Shown here: in pieces, positions 1 to 6,536 of the stretch
Position numbering within the stretch: position 1 is the stretch's first letter
Layout of the letters: each line of letters starts with the position of its first letter
Source of the DNA: Caldisericota bacterium
GTDB lineage: Bacteria; Bipolaricaulota; Bipolaricaulia; Bipolaricaulales; Bipolaricaulaceae
Length of the DNA stretch: 10,351 nt
Reading direction: 5' to 3'
Assembly: GCA_013151115.1 (NCBI GenBank)
Contig: JAADIW010000071.1
Location: forward strand, 1 to 10,351
Made by a program: the position numbers and the translations under genes
Notes under the pieces: model-generated
What the model saw: only the letters and a program-made list of their open reading frames with translations
Databases searched by the model: none
What the model was told of the DNA's origin: nothing

Positions 1-1227
1 GCCCTCGCCGAGGCCCGCGCCCAGGCCGCCGCCAAGGCCTGTGCCGCCGCCGCCGCCTTCGCCGGGTCCATCGCCGAGGCGGCCGCGAACTCCGCCGCCA
101 CCGCCCAGACCTCGGTGGACGTGATCCCCGATATCGAGACCTCCACCCGGGCCTTCGTGAACCCCGACTGTCTCCAGCCGACTTGCCGCCAGTACGAGGT
201 GTGCGAGGAACCCGGTTGCCCGACCCCCCTGGACCTCAGCTGGGAGTTCCCGGAGCTGACTCCCGGCGCCACGGTGCACTCGGTACAGAACTTCCCCCAG
301 GACCTCATGCAGGCGGTGGCCAACACCGGCGCCATCTACGCCGAACGCCTACAGGACGACCTCCCGCCCGGCCTCACCTTCGACCTCGCGATGGAACAAC
401 GCGTGGGGATCCTCCAAGGGCAGGTGCCCGCCCAGGGCGGGAGCTGGCGGGCGGTGTTCCGGCTCTACGATAGCCGCGAATGTCCCGTGATCACGCTCAC
501 CGTCTACATAAGCGCCGCCCCCCAACCCCAGCCTCAGCCCACGCAGCTCTCGGCCCGGTTCTCCTATTGGCGCGGGACGCCCATCTGTGAGGAGGGCGTC
601 AGCCACGAGATCCTCCTCCAGTGGGAGATCTCCGGCGGCACGTCCCCCTACCAGGTGGGCCCGTTCCTCGTCAGGTATCCCGACGGCAGGCAACTCTTCA
701 TCAGCCGCTTCTTCAGCGGGACCGAGGGAACGATCCAGGTCAACTACCCCGACGGCGGGACCTTCCTGGTCCAGGCGCAGGTGCGCGACTCCCAGGGGAG
801 GACCGCCACCATGCAGACCCAGATCCAGCTCACGGCGTGCCTGCCGGTGGTCCAGCTCGTCACCGTGAACCTGGAGGTCCGGGCCTGGAGGTACATCTAT
901 GGATCGGCCCTCACGCGGCTTCCCGCACAACAGGAGCCCGAGGAGCTGAAGGTCCCGATCCTCATCGTGGGGGAGGAGCGACCACGCCTCACCCCGTTCG
1001 TGGTGCAACGGATCATCGGCTCCAAAGTGACGCTCCAGGCTCCGCTGCGGACCGAGGGCGCCGCCTACGGACTGGGGTTCAAGGGCTGGCTCGTGTGGTA
1101 CGGCGACGCCGACAAACCGGTCGTCTACAAGGGGACCACCGATCAACGCAGGGGGATCAACTCCCTCACGATCCAGCTCAACCAGCCCACGCGCGTGGTG
1201 GCCGTCTACCAGGACATCATCGGCTGA
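1..1227 (+). CDS. Secreted or surface multidomain protein with Ig-like and InlB-type repeat domains (5' partial)
   Basis: The frame is open from the first base, so the true start lies upstream; a GTG at 115 is in frame but has no reason to be the start. In 408 visible residues, residues 1-38 are an Ala-rich, probably helical segment. A cysteine cluster follows (C57, C62, C68, C73, spacing C-x4-C-x5-C-x4-C). An Ig-like domain covers about 75-170 and carries the LPPGLTFD...G.L.G.VP..GGSW pattern of putative Ig (He_PIG) domains at 121-159. A Pro-Gln linker spans about 172-182. A second PKD/SprB-like beta domain (GGTSPY, then VQAQVRDSQGR) reaches about 280. The last 50 residues (FKGWLVWYGD ... 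TRVVAVYQD) resemble the divergent InlB B-repeat. Such domains occur in extracellular adhesins and surface proteins, so an exported location is inferred; any signal peptide is outside the window. Specific function is unknown. A strong terminator follows 20 bases after the stop. Confidence 0.8.
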   Translation, partial: ALAEARAQAAAKACAAAAAFAGSIAEAAANSAATAQTSVDVIPDIETSTRAFVNPDCLQPTCRQYEVCEEPGCPTPLDLSWEFPELTPGATVHSVQNFPQDLMQAVANTGAIYAERLQDDLPPGLTFDLAMEQRVGILQGQVPAQGGSWRAVFRLYDSRECPVITLTVYISAAPQPQPQPTQLSARFSYWRGTPICEEGVSHEILLQWEISGGTSPYQVGPFLVRYPDGRQLFISRFFSGTEGTIQVNYPDGGTFLVQAQVRDSQGRTATMQTQIQLTACLPVVQLVTVNLEVRAWRYIYGSALTRLPAQQEPEELKVPILIVGEERPRLTPFVVQRIIGSKVTLQAPLRTEGAAYGLGFKGWLVWYGDADKPVVYKGTTDQRRGINSLTIQLNQPTRVVAVYQDIIG

Positions 1228-1247
1228 CGGGGAAACGCGCGACGCGG

Positions 1248-1279
1248 AAAGGGGGACGGGACCTCCCGTCCCCCTTTTT
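1248..1279 (+). terminator. Rho-independent terminator after the surface-protein gene
   Basis: An 11-bp GC-rich stem pairs 1251-1261 side GGGGGACGGG with CCCGTCCCCC (1265-1274) around a short ACCT loop. It is extended by AAA (1248-1250) pairing with the start of the T run, and is followed by five T (1275-1279). Strictly, ten G/C/A-rich pairs are certain and the closing A-T pair inside the loop is unlikely to form. It lies 20 bases past the stop codon at 1225-1227 and separates this gene from the miaB promoter. The T run is only on the + strand side, so it reads as unidirectional. Confidence 0.9.
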
Positions 1280-1297
1280 CCGTACCCGTGGGCGGAG

Positions 1298-1326
1298 TTG
1301 AGCCACGGGGGATGCACCGGTATCTT
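1298..1326 (+). promoter_or_regulatory. Probable housekeeping (sigma-70 type) promoter of the miaB operon
   Basis: TTGAGC (1298-1303) and TATCTT (1321-1326) are separated by exactly 17 bp, each matching four of six consensus positions. It sits directly after the terminator and before the first gene of a tightly packed run, the expected place for an operon promoter. The -10 box ends 11 bases before the miaB ATG, so transcription would begin about 4-5 bases upstream of the start codon or on it, giving a leaderless or nearly leaderless message. No Shine-Dalgarno sequence is present between 1327 and 1337, which agrees with that reading. No experimental start site is known. Confidence 0.6.
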
Positions 1327-1337
1327 TTCTATCCAAG

Positions 1338-2639
1338 ATGAAGGCCTGTGTCCTCACCTGGGGCTGCCAGCTCAACGCGCACCGCTCCGAGGAGATCGAG
1401 GGGGTGTTGGAACGCGCCGGCTACGAGATCGTCTCCCGGCCCGAGGAGGCCGACGTGGTGATCCTCAATACCTGTATGGTCCGTCAGCGGGCCGAGGAGA
1501 AGGTCGTGGGCCGGTTGGGGGAGCTTTGGCACCTGAAAAAGCGCCGCCCCCTCGTCGTCGGGGTCGGGGGGTGTATGTCCCAGGGGAGGAAGGAGGAGCT
1601 GCTCAGATACCCGGCGGTGGATTTCCTGTTCGGGAGCGCCAACGCCTCCGAGGTGCCTGAGCTGATCGAGCGGGCCATGCGGGGGGAACGCCCGGTATCG
1701 CTCCCCCGCCCCGACCGCATCGAACGCCTCCCGGTGCGGAGGGGAAATGCCTTCCAGGCCTACGTGACCATCGCCGAGGGCTGTTCGCATTCGTGCGCCT
1801 ATTGCATCGTGCCCCACGTCCGGGGCCCCTTGCGCTCCCGCCCCCTGCCCGAGGTCCTCGCCGAGCTGCGGGAGCTGGCCGAGGCCGGCTACAAGGAGGT
1901 CACCCTCCTGGGGCAGAACGTGGACGCCTACGGACTGGACCTGCGGGACGGGACGAACTTCGCCCGCCTCCTGCGGGAGGTCGCGCGGATCCCCATCCCC
2001 AGGATCCGGTTCACCTCCTCCCACCCCGCGTACATGACCGATGAGACCATCGCCGCCATCGCGGAGGGGGGCAACATCTGCGAGCACGTACACCTCGCGG
2101 TCCAATCGGGGAGCGATCGGGTCCTGCGGGCCATGCGGCGGGGCTACACCCGCGAGAAGTTCCTCCGGGTGGTGGAGAAGCTCCGCGCTGCGATCCCGGG
2201 CGTCAACATCACCACGGATATCATCGTGGGCTTCCCGGGCGAGACGGAGGAGGATTTCGAGGAGACGCTTTCCCTCATCCGGGAGGCCCGGTTCGGGACG
2301 GTGTACGCGGCCATGTACTCGCCCCGGCCCTACACCCCCGCGGCGGAGATGCCCGACGACGTCCCCCCGGCCGAGAAGAAGCGGCGCCTGGAGGAGGTCC
2401 TCGCCGAGGCGCGCCGGATCGCCCAGGAAATAAACGAGGCGAAGCTCGGGAGGACAGAGGAGGTCCTGGTGGAGGGGTATCTCGCGGGCAAGGGGCTTTA
2501 CCACGGGAAGACCCGGGACATGCGCACCGTGCTCCTCCCGGGGGACGAGGAATGGGTCGGCGAGTTCGTGTGGGTCAAGTTCCAACGGGCGACCCCCGGG
2601 GCCCTCTACGGTGAAGCGGTCAAGGAGCCGGTGGCATGA
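1338..2639 (+). CDS. miaB: tRNA-2-methylthio-N6-dimethylallyladenosine synthase MiaB
   Basis: This radical-SAM methylthiotransferase converts i6A37 to ms2i6A37 in tRNAs reading UNN codons, using two 4Fe-4S clusters; it is cytoplasmic. The 433 residues show the full architecture. The N-terminal UPF0004 domain has cluster ligands C10 (WGCQLN), C46 (NTC) and C79 (GGC). The radical SAM core has C149-x3-C153-x2-C156 (EGCSHSCAYC). A C-terminal TRAM domain covers roughly 368-430. LLGQNVDAYG, VQSGSDRVLRAMRRGYTRE and YSPRPYTPAA favour MiaB over RimO or MtaB; the usual HLPVQSGS is HLAVQSGS here. The ATG at 1338 places the first ligand at residue 10, normal for the family, so the start is secure despite the absence of a Shine-Dalgarno sequence; the message is probably leaderless. 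The stop overlaps the next start as ATGA, implying translational coupling to the sugar kinase homologue. Confidence 0.95.
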   Translation: MKACVLTWGCQLNAHRSEEIEGVLERAGYEIVSRPEEADVVILNTCMVRQRAEEKVVGRLGELWHLKKRRPLVVGVGGCMSQGRKEELLRYPAVDFLFGSANASEVPELIERAMRGERPVSLPRPDRIERLPVRRGNAFQAYVTIAEGCSHSCAYCIVPHVRGPLRSRPLPEVLAELRELAEAGYKEVTLLGQNVDAYGLDLRDGTNFARLLREVARIPIPRIRFTSSHPAYMTDETIAAIAEGGNICEHVHLAVQSGSDRVLRAMRRGYTREKFLRVVEKLRAAIPGVNITTDIIVGFPGETEEDFEETLSLIREARFGTVYAAMYSPRPYTPAAEMPDDVPPAEKKRRLEEVLAEARRIAQEINEAKLGRTEEVLVEGYLAGKGLYHGKTRDMRTVLLPGDEEWVGEFVWVKFQRATPGALYGEAVKEPVA

Positions 2640-3604
2640 TCCTAACCGTCACCCTCAATCCCACGCTGGACAAGTTCTACTGGGTCGACCACCTGCCCCT
2701 CTCCCTGGAACGGGCCGAGGAGGAGATCCTCATCCGGGCCCGCAAATCCTCCGCCTCCGCGGGCGGCAAGGGCATCAACGTCTCCATATTCCTCGCCTGC
2801 ATGGGGGTGGAAACGGTGGCCATGGGCTTCCTGGCGGGCCACACCGGCCAGATCATCCTCCGGGATCTCCTGGAGAAGGGCGTGACGGCGAACTTCGTCT
2901 GGATCGAGGGCGAGAACCGCACCAACGTGACCATCATCGAGAAGGGCAAGGAATACCATCCCGTGAAGATCCACGAGGAGGGGCCCCGGATCCCTTCCCA
3001 CGCCCAGGAGATATTCCTGCGCAAGTACCGGCGGACGTTGAAACGGGCGGAGTACGTGGTGCTGGCCGGGGCGATCCCCCCGGGGATCCCGGACACGGTT
3101 TACAAGGAACTGGCCCGGGAGGCGAAGGAGGCGGGGGTCCGGGTGGTGGTCCACGCCGGCCGCCGCCCCCTGTGGGAGGCGGTGAAGGCGGGGCCTTTCT
3201 TCGTGAAGCCGGACGTACGGGAGGAGCTCATGGTGGGCGACATGCCGGTGCGCACCGAGGAGGAGATCATCGCCGCCGGGAGACGCGCCCTTGACCACGG
3301 CTGTCAGGCCTGCCTCATCTCCCACCACGTGACCGGCGATGTCCTCATCACCCCCGAGGGCATCTGGGAATACGAGGCCAAAGTCCCGTTGACGAAGTTC
3401 AAGAACCTCGTGGGGGCCGATGACGCGCTGGTGGGCGGGGTGCTCTACCGGCTCGCCCAGGGCGACAGGCTCCCCGATGCCGTGCGCTTCGGCATGGCGG
3501 CGGCGGTGGCGTCCGCGGAGGTCGAGCCGAAGATGTGTCTCTCCCCCGCGGTGATCGAACACGAGATGAGGGCCGTGGAGGTGCAGTTCAAGGAGGGCCT
3601 GTGA
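2636..3604 (+). CDS. PfkB-family sugar kinase, 1-phosphofructokinase-like, with divergent active-site motifs
   Basis: The 322 residues have the length and order of 1-phosphofructokinase/tagatose-6-phosphate kinase. The start is MILTVTLNPTLDKFYWVD; PfkB signature 1 is near 42-75 (GGKGINVSIFLACMG ... MGFLAGHTGQ); NRTNVTII and AGAIPPGIPDTVY follow. Those enzymes phosphorylate a sugar phosphate with ATP in the cytoplasm. Three conserved sites depart from the family: the usual LDTSG is VHAGR (H173), the nucleotide loop SxGAxG is S229-H-H-V-T-G, and the catalytic GAGDS is GADDA (260-264). The putative base D263 remains. The enzyme may therefore have weak, altered or no kinase activity, and no substrate can be named. 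The ATG at 2636 overlaps the miaB stop by four bases and has AAGGAG (2622-2627) eight bases upstream. Its own stop overlaps the CBS gene start by four bases, suggesting the two proteins are made together. Confidence 0.85.
   Translation: MILTVTLNPTLDKFYWVDHLPLSLERAEEEILIRARKSSASAGGKGINVSIFLACMGVETVAMGFLAGHTGQIILRDLLEKGVTANFVWIEGENRTNVTIIEKGKEYHPVKIHEEGPRIPSHAQEIFLRKYRRTLKRAEYVVLAGAIPPGIPDTVYKELAREAKEAGVRVVVHAGRRPLWEAVKAGPFFVKPDVREELMVGDMPVRTEEEIIAAGRRALDHGCQACLISHHVTGDVLITPEGIWEYEAKVPLTKFKNLVGADDALVGGVLYRLAQGDRLPDAVRFGMAAAVASAEVEPKMCLSPAVIEHEMRAVEVQFKEGL
3590..3596 (+). promoter_or_regulatory. Ribosome binding site fixing the CBS-protein start
   Basis: AAGGAGG lies inside the end of the kinase gene, four to five bases before GTG 3601. 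It supports GTG 3601 over an in-frame GTG at 3535, which would add 22 residues lying inside the kinase gene with no resemblance to a CBS domain. Confidence 0.7.
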
Positions 3605-4035
3605 AGGCACGGGACCTGATGCGACGCGACCTCACCTCGGTGGAGCCAGACACCCTGATCTACGAGGTGGTGTACCTGATGGAGCAATCCGGCCTCTCCA
3701 CCCTCCCGGTGGTGGACGAGGAGGGACGGCTCGTGGGGATCATCACCGAGCACGACCTCATCCACGCCGCCCTCCCGGAATACTTCGATATGCTCCACTC
3801 GATCTCCTTCCTCCCCAACCTGAATCAAATCCAGAGGCGTCTCAAGGAGATGGCCTTCAGGCCCGTTTCGGAATACATGAAGGAGGTGATCTCGGTCCAC
3901 CTCGACGACGAGGACCTCCACATCGCCGATCTCCTCATCCGCAAGCGCCTCAAGCAGATCCCCGTGGTGGACGGCGAGGGCCATCTCGTGGGGGTGATCC
4001 GCAGGATAGACATCCTGTCGCGCCTCATCCGCTGA
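3601..4035 (+). CDS. Two-CBS-domain (Bateman module) protein
   Basis: This 144-residue protein is essentially one CBS pair. The first domain, about residues 1-60, has VKARDLMRRDLTSVEPDTLI and LPVVDEEGRLVGIITEHDLI. A 30-residue linker (ALPEYFDMLHSISFLPNLN) follows. The second domain, about 90-144, has VSEYMKEVISVHLDDE and IPVVDGEGHLVGVIRRIDIL. Free-standing CBS pairs usually dimerise and bind adenine nucleotides or S-adenosylmethionine to regulate a partner. No catalytic, membrane or DNA-binding segment is present. GTG is the start: it overlaps the preceding stop as GTGA and has a strong ribosome binding site. Coupling to the PfkB homologue makes that protein the first candidate partner, but this is inference from position only. 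The stop overlaps the dinG ATG by one base (TGATG). Confidence 0.85.
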   Translation: MKARDLMRRDLTSVEPDTLIYEVVYLMEQSGLSTLPVVDEEGRLVGIITEHDLIHAALPEYFDMLHSISFLPNLNQIQRRLKEMAFRPVSEYMKEVISVHLDDEDLHIADLLIRKRLKQIPVVDGEGHLVGVIRRIDILSRLIR

Positions 4036-6525
4036 TGGAGTTCTTCGCGTTGGACCTCGAGACCACGGGGCTCGACCCCAAGCGGGACGAGATCCTGGAG
4101 ATAGCCTGGGTGCGGTTCGCGGGGGGCAAGCCACGGGAGCGGTTCCAGACGCTGGTACGGGTGGCGTTCCTCCCCAAGGAGGTGGAGGAGCTCACCGGGA
4201 TTTCGGCCGAGAGGCTGCGGCGGGCCCCGCCCCTCGCGGACGTCCTCCCCGGGGTCCTCGACCGGCTCGCCGGGGCGGTGGTGGTGGCCCACAACGCCCC
4301 CTTCGACCGCGCTTTCCTGGAGGAGGCGGCGGGCCGCCTGGGGATCGGGCTCCCCCGGATCCACTGGGTCGATACCCTATCCCTCGCGCGCCTCATCTGG
4401 CCGGAACGGGAAAGCCACGCCTTAGGGGCCCTCAAGGAGAAGCTCGGGATCGCCCCTCCCGGGGAACACCGCGCCCTCCCCGATGCCGAGGCCACGGGCT
4501 GGCTCTTCCTCGAGGAGGTCGCGGCGTCCCACTTCCTCCCCGACGGGACCCGGGAGCTCCTCCTGAGCTGGCTCCCCGGACCGGCACGGGAACTATTCCG
4601 GGAGCCCCCCGAGACGTGGAGGCCGGCCCGTGGGAGGGCGCTCATGGAGGAGATCTTCGGCCTCCTCGAGCGCAGGATCCCCGCCTTCTCGCTGCGGCCC
4701 ACCCAGGTCTCCTACGCCACCGCGGTGGAACGGGCCCTGGAGGAGGGGGGGATCCACCTCCTCGAGGCGGGGCCGGGGACGGGCAAGACGTACGGGTACT
4801 CGGTGCCCCTGCTCCTCTCCCTGGGGGAGAGGAGGGCCGTGATCTCCACCCGTACCAAGGCCCTGCAGGACCAGCTTTGGCGCCGGGACCTGCCGACGCT
4901 ACGGGAGGCGCTCCGGGCCGATGTGCGCGTGGCGCTCCTCAAGGGCAGGGAGAACTACCTCTGCCTCCGCCAGCTGGAGCGGGAGCGCGGCCTATTCGGC
5001 GGGGAACTCCTGCGGAGGGTGGAGGACTGGCTGGAACGGACGGACACATTCGAGGTGGGGGAACTCTACCCGCTCCTGGAGGGAACGCCGGAGGGCCTCG
5101 CCCTGATCGAACGCGTGCGCGACAGGCCCCACCGCTGTGTGGGACGGGAATGCGCCTTCTTCATGTCCCTCCCGGGCGGCCCGGCGGAGGGCCCAGGAGG
5201 CGCAGATCGTCGTGGTGAACCATTCCCTCTTGGTCGCGGATTTCGCCGCGGGGGGGACGTTGCTCGGGCCCTACGATTTCCTCGTGGCCGACGAGGCCCA
5301 TGCCCTGCCGCGCGCGTTCCAGGAAGGCCTCACCCGGACGGCGTCCCCCGCCGAGGTGACGCGGCTCCTCGAGGAGGTGGAGGCGGCGCTTCCCCCCGAA
5401 CTCGTGCCCCGACGGGAGCTCCGCGCCGCCCGGCGGGAGCTCGGCCGATACCGGGAGAGGCTCGGCGGCCTCGTCCCCGAGGATCCGACCCCCTATGGTC
5501 ACCGGGAGGGGCTGCGCCTCCTCTCCCTCTCCCAGGACCTCATCTGGAGGCTCGTGGACCTCCGTGACGCCCTCTCCGGGGCGGCGGAGGCCCTCCCGGG
5601 GGAAGAGCGGGCCCAGGTCGAGGGGATGGCCGCCGCGCTGGAGAGGGCCGCGGCGGAGCTGGAGTTCGTGCTCGGGGCCGGGGACCCGGACTACGTCTTC
5701 TGGAGCGAGCGTGCGCCGGATCCCAGGTTCCACGCCACCCCCCTCGACTTCGGGGAGGCGCTCGCCGACGGCCTGTGGGGACGCCTCCCGGGGGCGATCC
5801 TCACCTCGGCCACCCTCTCCGTGCGGGGGCGGCCGGACTTCATCCTGCGGGAACTGGGGATCGCGCGGGCCTCCCACCGGGTCTTCCCGCCGGCCCCCCC
5901 TCCCCGCGGGGCGGCGGCGTTCCTCCTCGGGTTCCTGCCGCATCCCGACGGCGGGGAGTTCGTGGAACAGCTCGCCCGGCTCCTGCGGGAACTGCACGTT
6001 CGCCTGGGGCGGAAGATCCTGGCCCTCTTCACATCGCGGCGGATGCTCCGGGCGGTGGCGGAGAGGCTCACGGACACGGGTGCCATCTCGCAGCTCGCCC
6101 ACGGCGACGCCGCCCGGGCCATCGAGCTCTTCCGTGAGGCCCCCGCGCCGGCCCTCCTCCTCGGGCTGGACACGATGTGGGAGGGGGTGGACTTCCCCGG
6201 CGAGGAGCTGGAGATCCTGGTCGTGGCGCGCCTCCCCTTCCCCAACCCCACGGATCCGGTGGTCAAGGCCAAGGAGAGGGCGCTACGGGCGAAAGGCCTC
6301 GAGCCATTCACCGAGCTCTACCTCCCCCAGGCGGTGTTGAAGCTCGCCCAGGGGGCCGGGAGGCTCCTGCGCGGCCCCGGGGACCGGGGGGCGGTGATCA
6401 TCGCCGACCGCCGCATCGTCACCAAACCCTATGGGGAGACATTCCGGGCGAAGCTCGCCCTCCCCCTGCGGGTCGCCTCCTCGTTCGAGGAGCTCTTCTT
6501 TGCCCTGGAGGAGCTCTTCCGGTAA
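4035..6525 (+). CDS. dinG: DinG-type exonuclease-helicase fusion, reading frame broken near 5160
   Basis: DinG is a 5'-3' iron-sulfur helicase of the XPD superfamily acting on R-loops and repair intermediates; the form with an N-terminal DEDDh exonuclease is familiar from Firmicutes. The exonuclease motifs are intact: D7-x-E9 (DLETTG), HNAPFD (86-91), H145 and D150. The helicase follows with Walker A GPGTGKT (246-252), STRTKALQDQL, iron-sulfur cysteines C310, C368 and C373, DEAH at 5290-5301, TSATLS, LDTMWEGVDFPGEE and the QGAGRLLRG arginine finger near 6346-6372. The frame starting at 4035 leaves homology just after C373, and all later motifs are one frame over, so the span (2,491 bases) is not a multiple of three. 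Unshifted, translation would run to 5567 and give a 510-residue protein lacking the rest of the helicase. Repaired, the product would be about 830 residues, reasonable for this family. It overlaps the CBS stop by one base; proS follows after 11 bases. Sequencing error and real mutation are both possible. Confidence 0.85.
5157..5172 (+). other. dinG: Frameshift site in dinG, at the fourth iron-sulfur cysteine
   Basis: Upstream, the first frame reads the cysteine motif RCVGRECAFF. Downstream, the next frame reads SCPSRAARRRAQEAQ and then VVVNHSLL, as expected for DinG. The downstream frame has a TGA at 5104-5106, so the switch must lie after that, and homology narrows it to this stretch. Restoring one extra TGTCC unit at 5164-5168 gives CAFFMSCPSRAARRR, with continuous frame and C-x4-C-x5-C spacing as in E. 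coli DinG. That reconstruction is inference. Confidence 0.8.
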
Positions 6526-6528
6526 CCT
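6500..6528 (+). promoter_or_regulatory. Possible weak promoter giving a leaderless proS message
   Basis: TTGCCC (6500-6505) and TAACCT (6523-6528) are separated by 17 bp and match four and three consensus positions. The -10 box includes the dinG stop codon and ends eight bases before the proS ATG, which has no convincing Shine-Dalgarno sequence. The geometry resembles the miaB promoter in this window. The match is weak enough to arise by chance, and proS could simply be read from the upstream operon. Confidence 0.3.
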
Positions 6529-6536
6529 TGGGGCAC

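Noticed and set aside
1..60. GCC-rich triplet repeat as a possible microsatellite
   Set aside because: It is interrupted by other codons and is read in frame as an Ala-rich helix; GCC is simply the favoured Ala codon here.
1329..2585. Long open frame on the minus strand opposite miaB, with similar ones opposite the kinase and proS
   Set aside because: The translations are low-complexity, rich in Gly, Pro, Arg and His, and mirror the GC-rich codon pattern of the real genes. No recognisable motif or plausible start signal is present.
3535..3600. Earlier GTG start for the CBS protein
   Set aside because: The extra residues lie inside the kinase gene and do not resemble a CBS domain, and a strong ribosome binding site points to GTG 3601.
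4002..4017. Inverted repeat CAGGAT-AGAC-ATCCTG just before dinG
   Set aside because: The six-pair stem lies inside the conserved CBS coding sequence, has no T run and is short enough to occur by chance.
5157..5172. Programmed ribosomal frameshift in dinG
   Set aside because: There is no classical slippery heptamer, no clear downstream stem-loop or internal Shine-Dalgarno stimulator, and a one-base skip would give the wrong cysteine spacing.
6177..6536. N-terminal extension of proS back to 6177
   Set aside because: The extension is an out-of-frame shadow of dinG rich in Gly, Pro and Arg. The ProRS family start matches the ATG at 6537.
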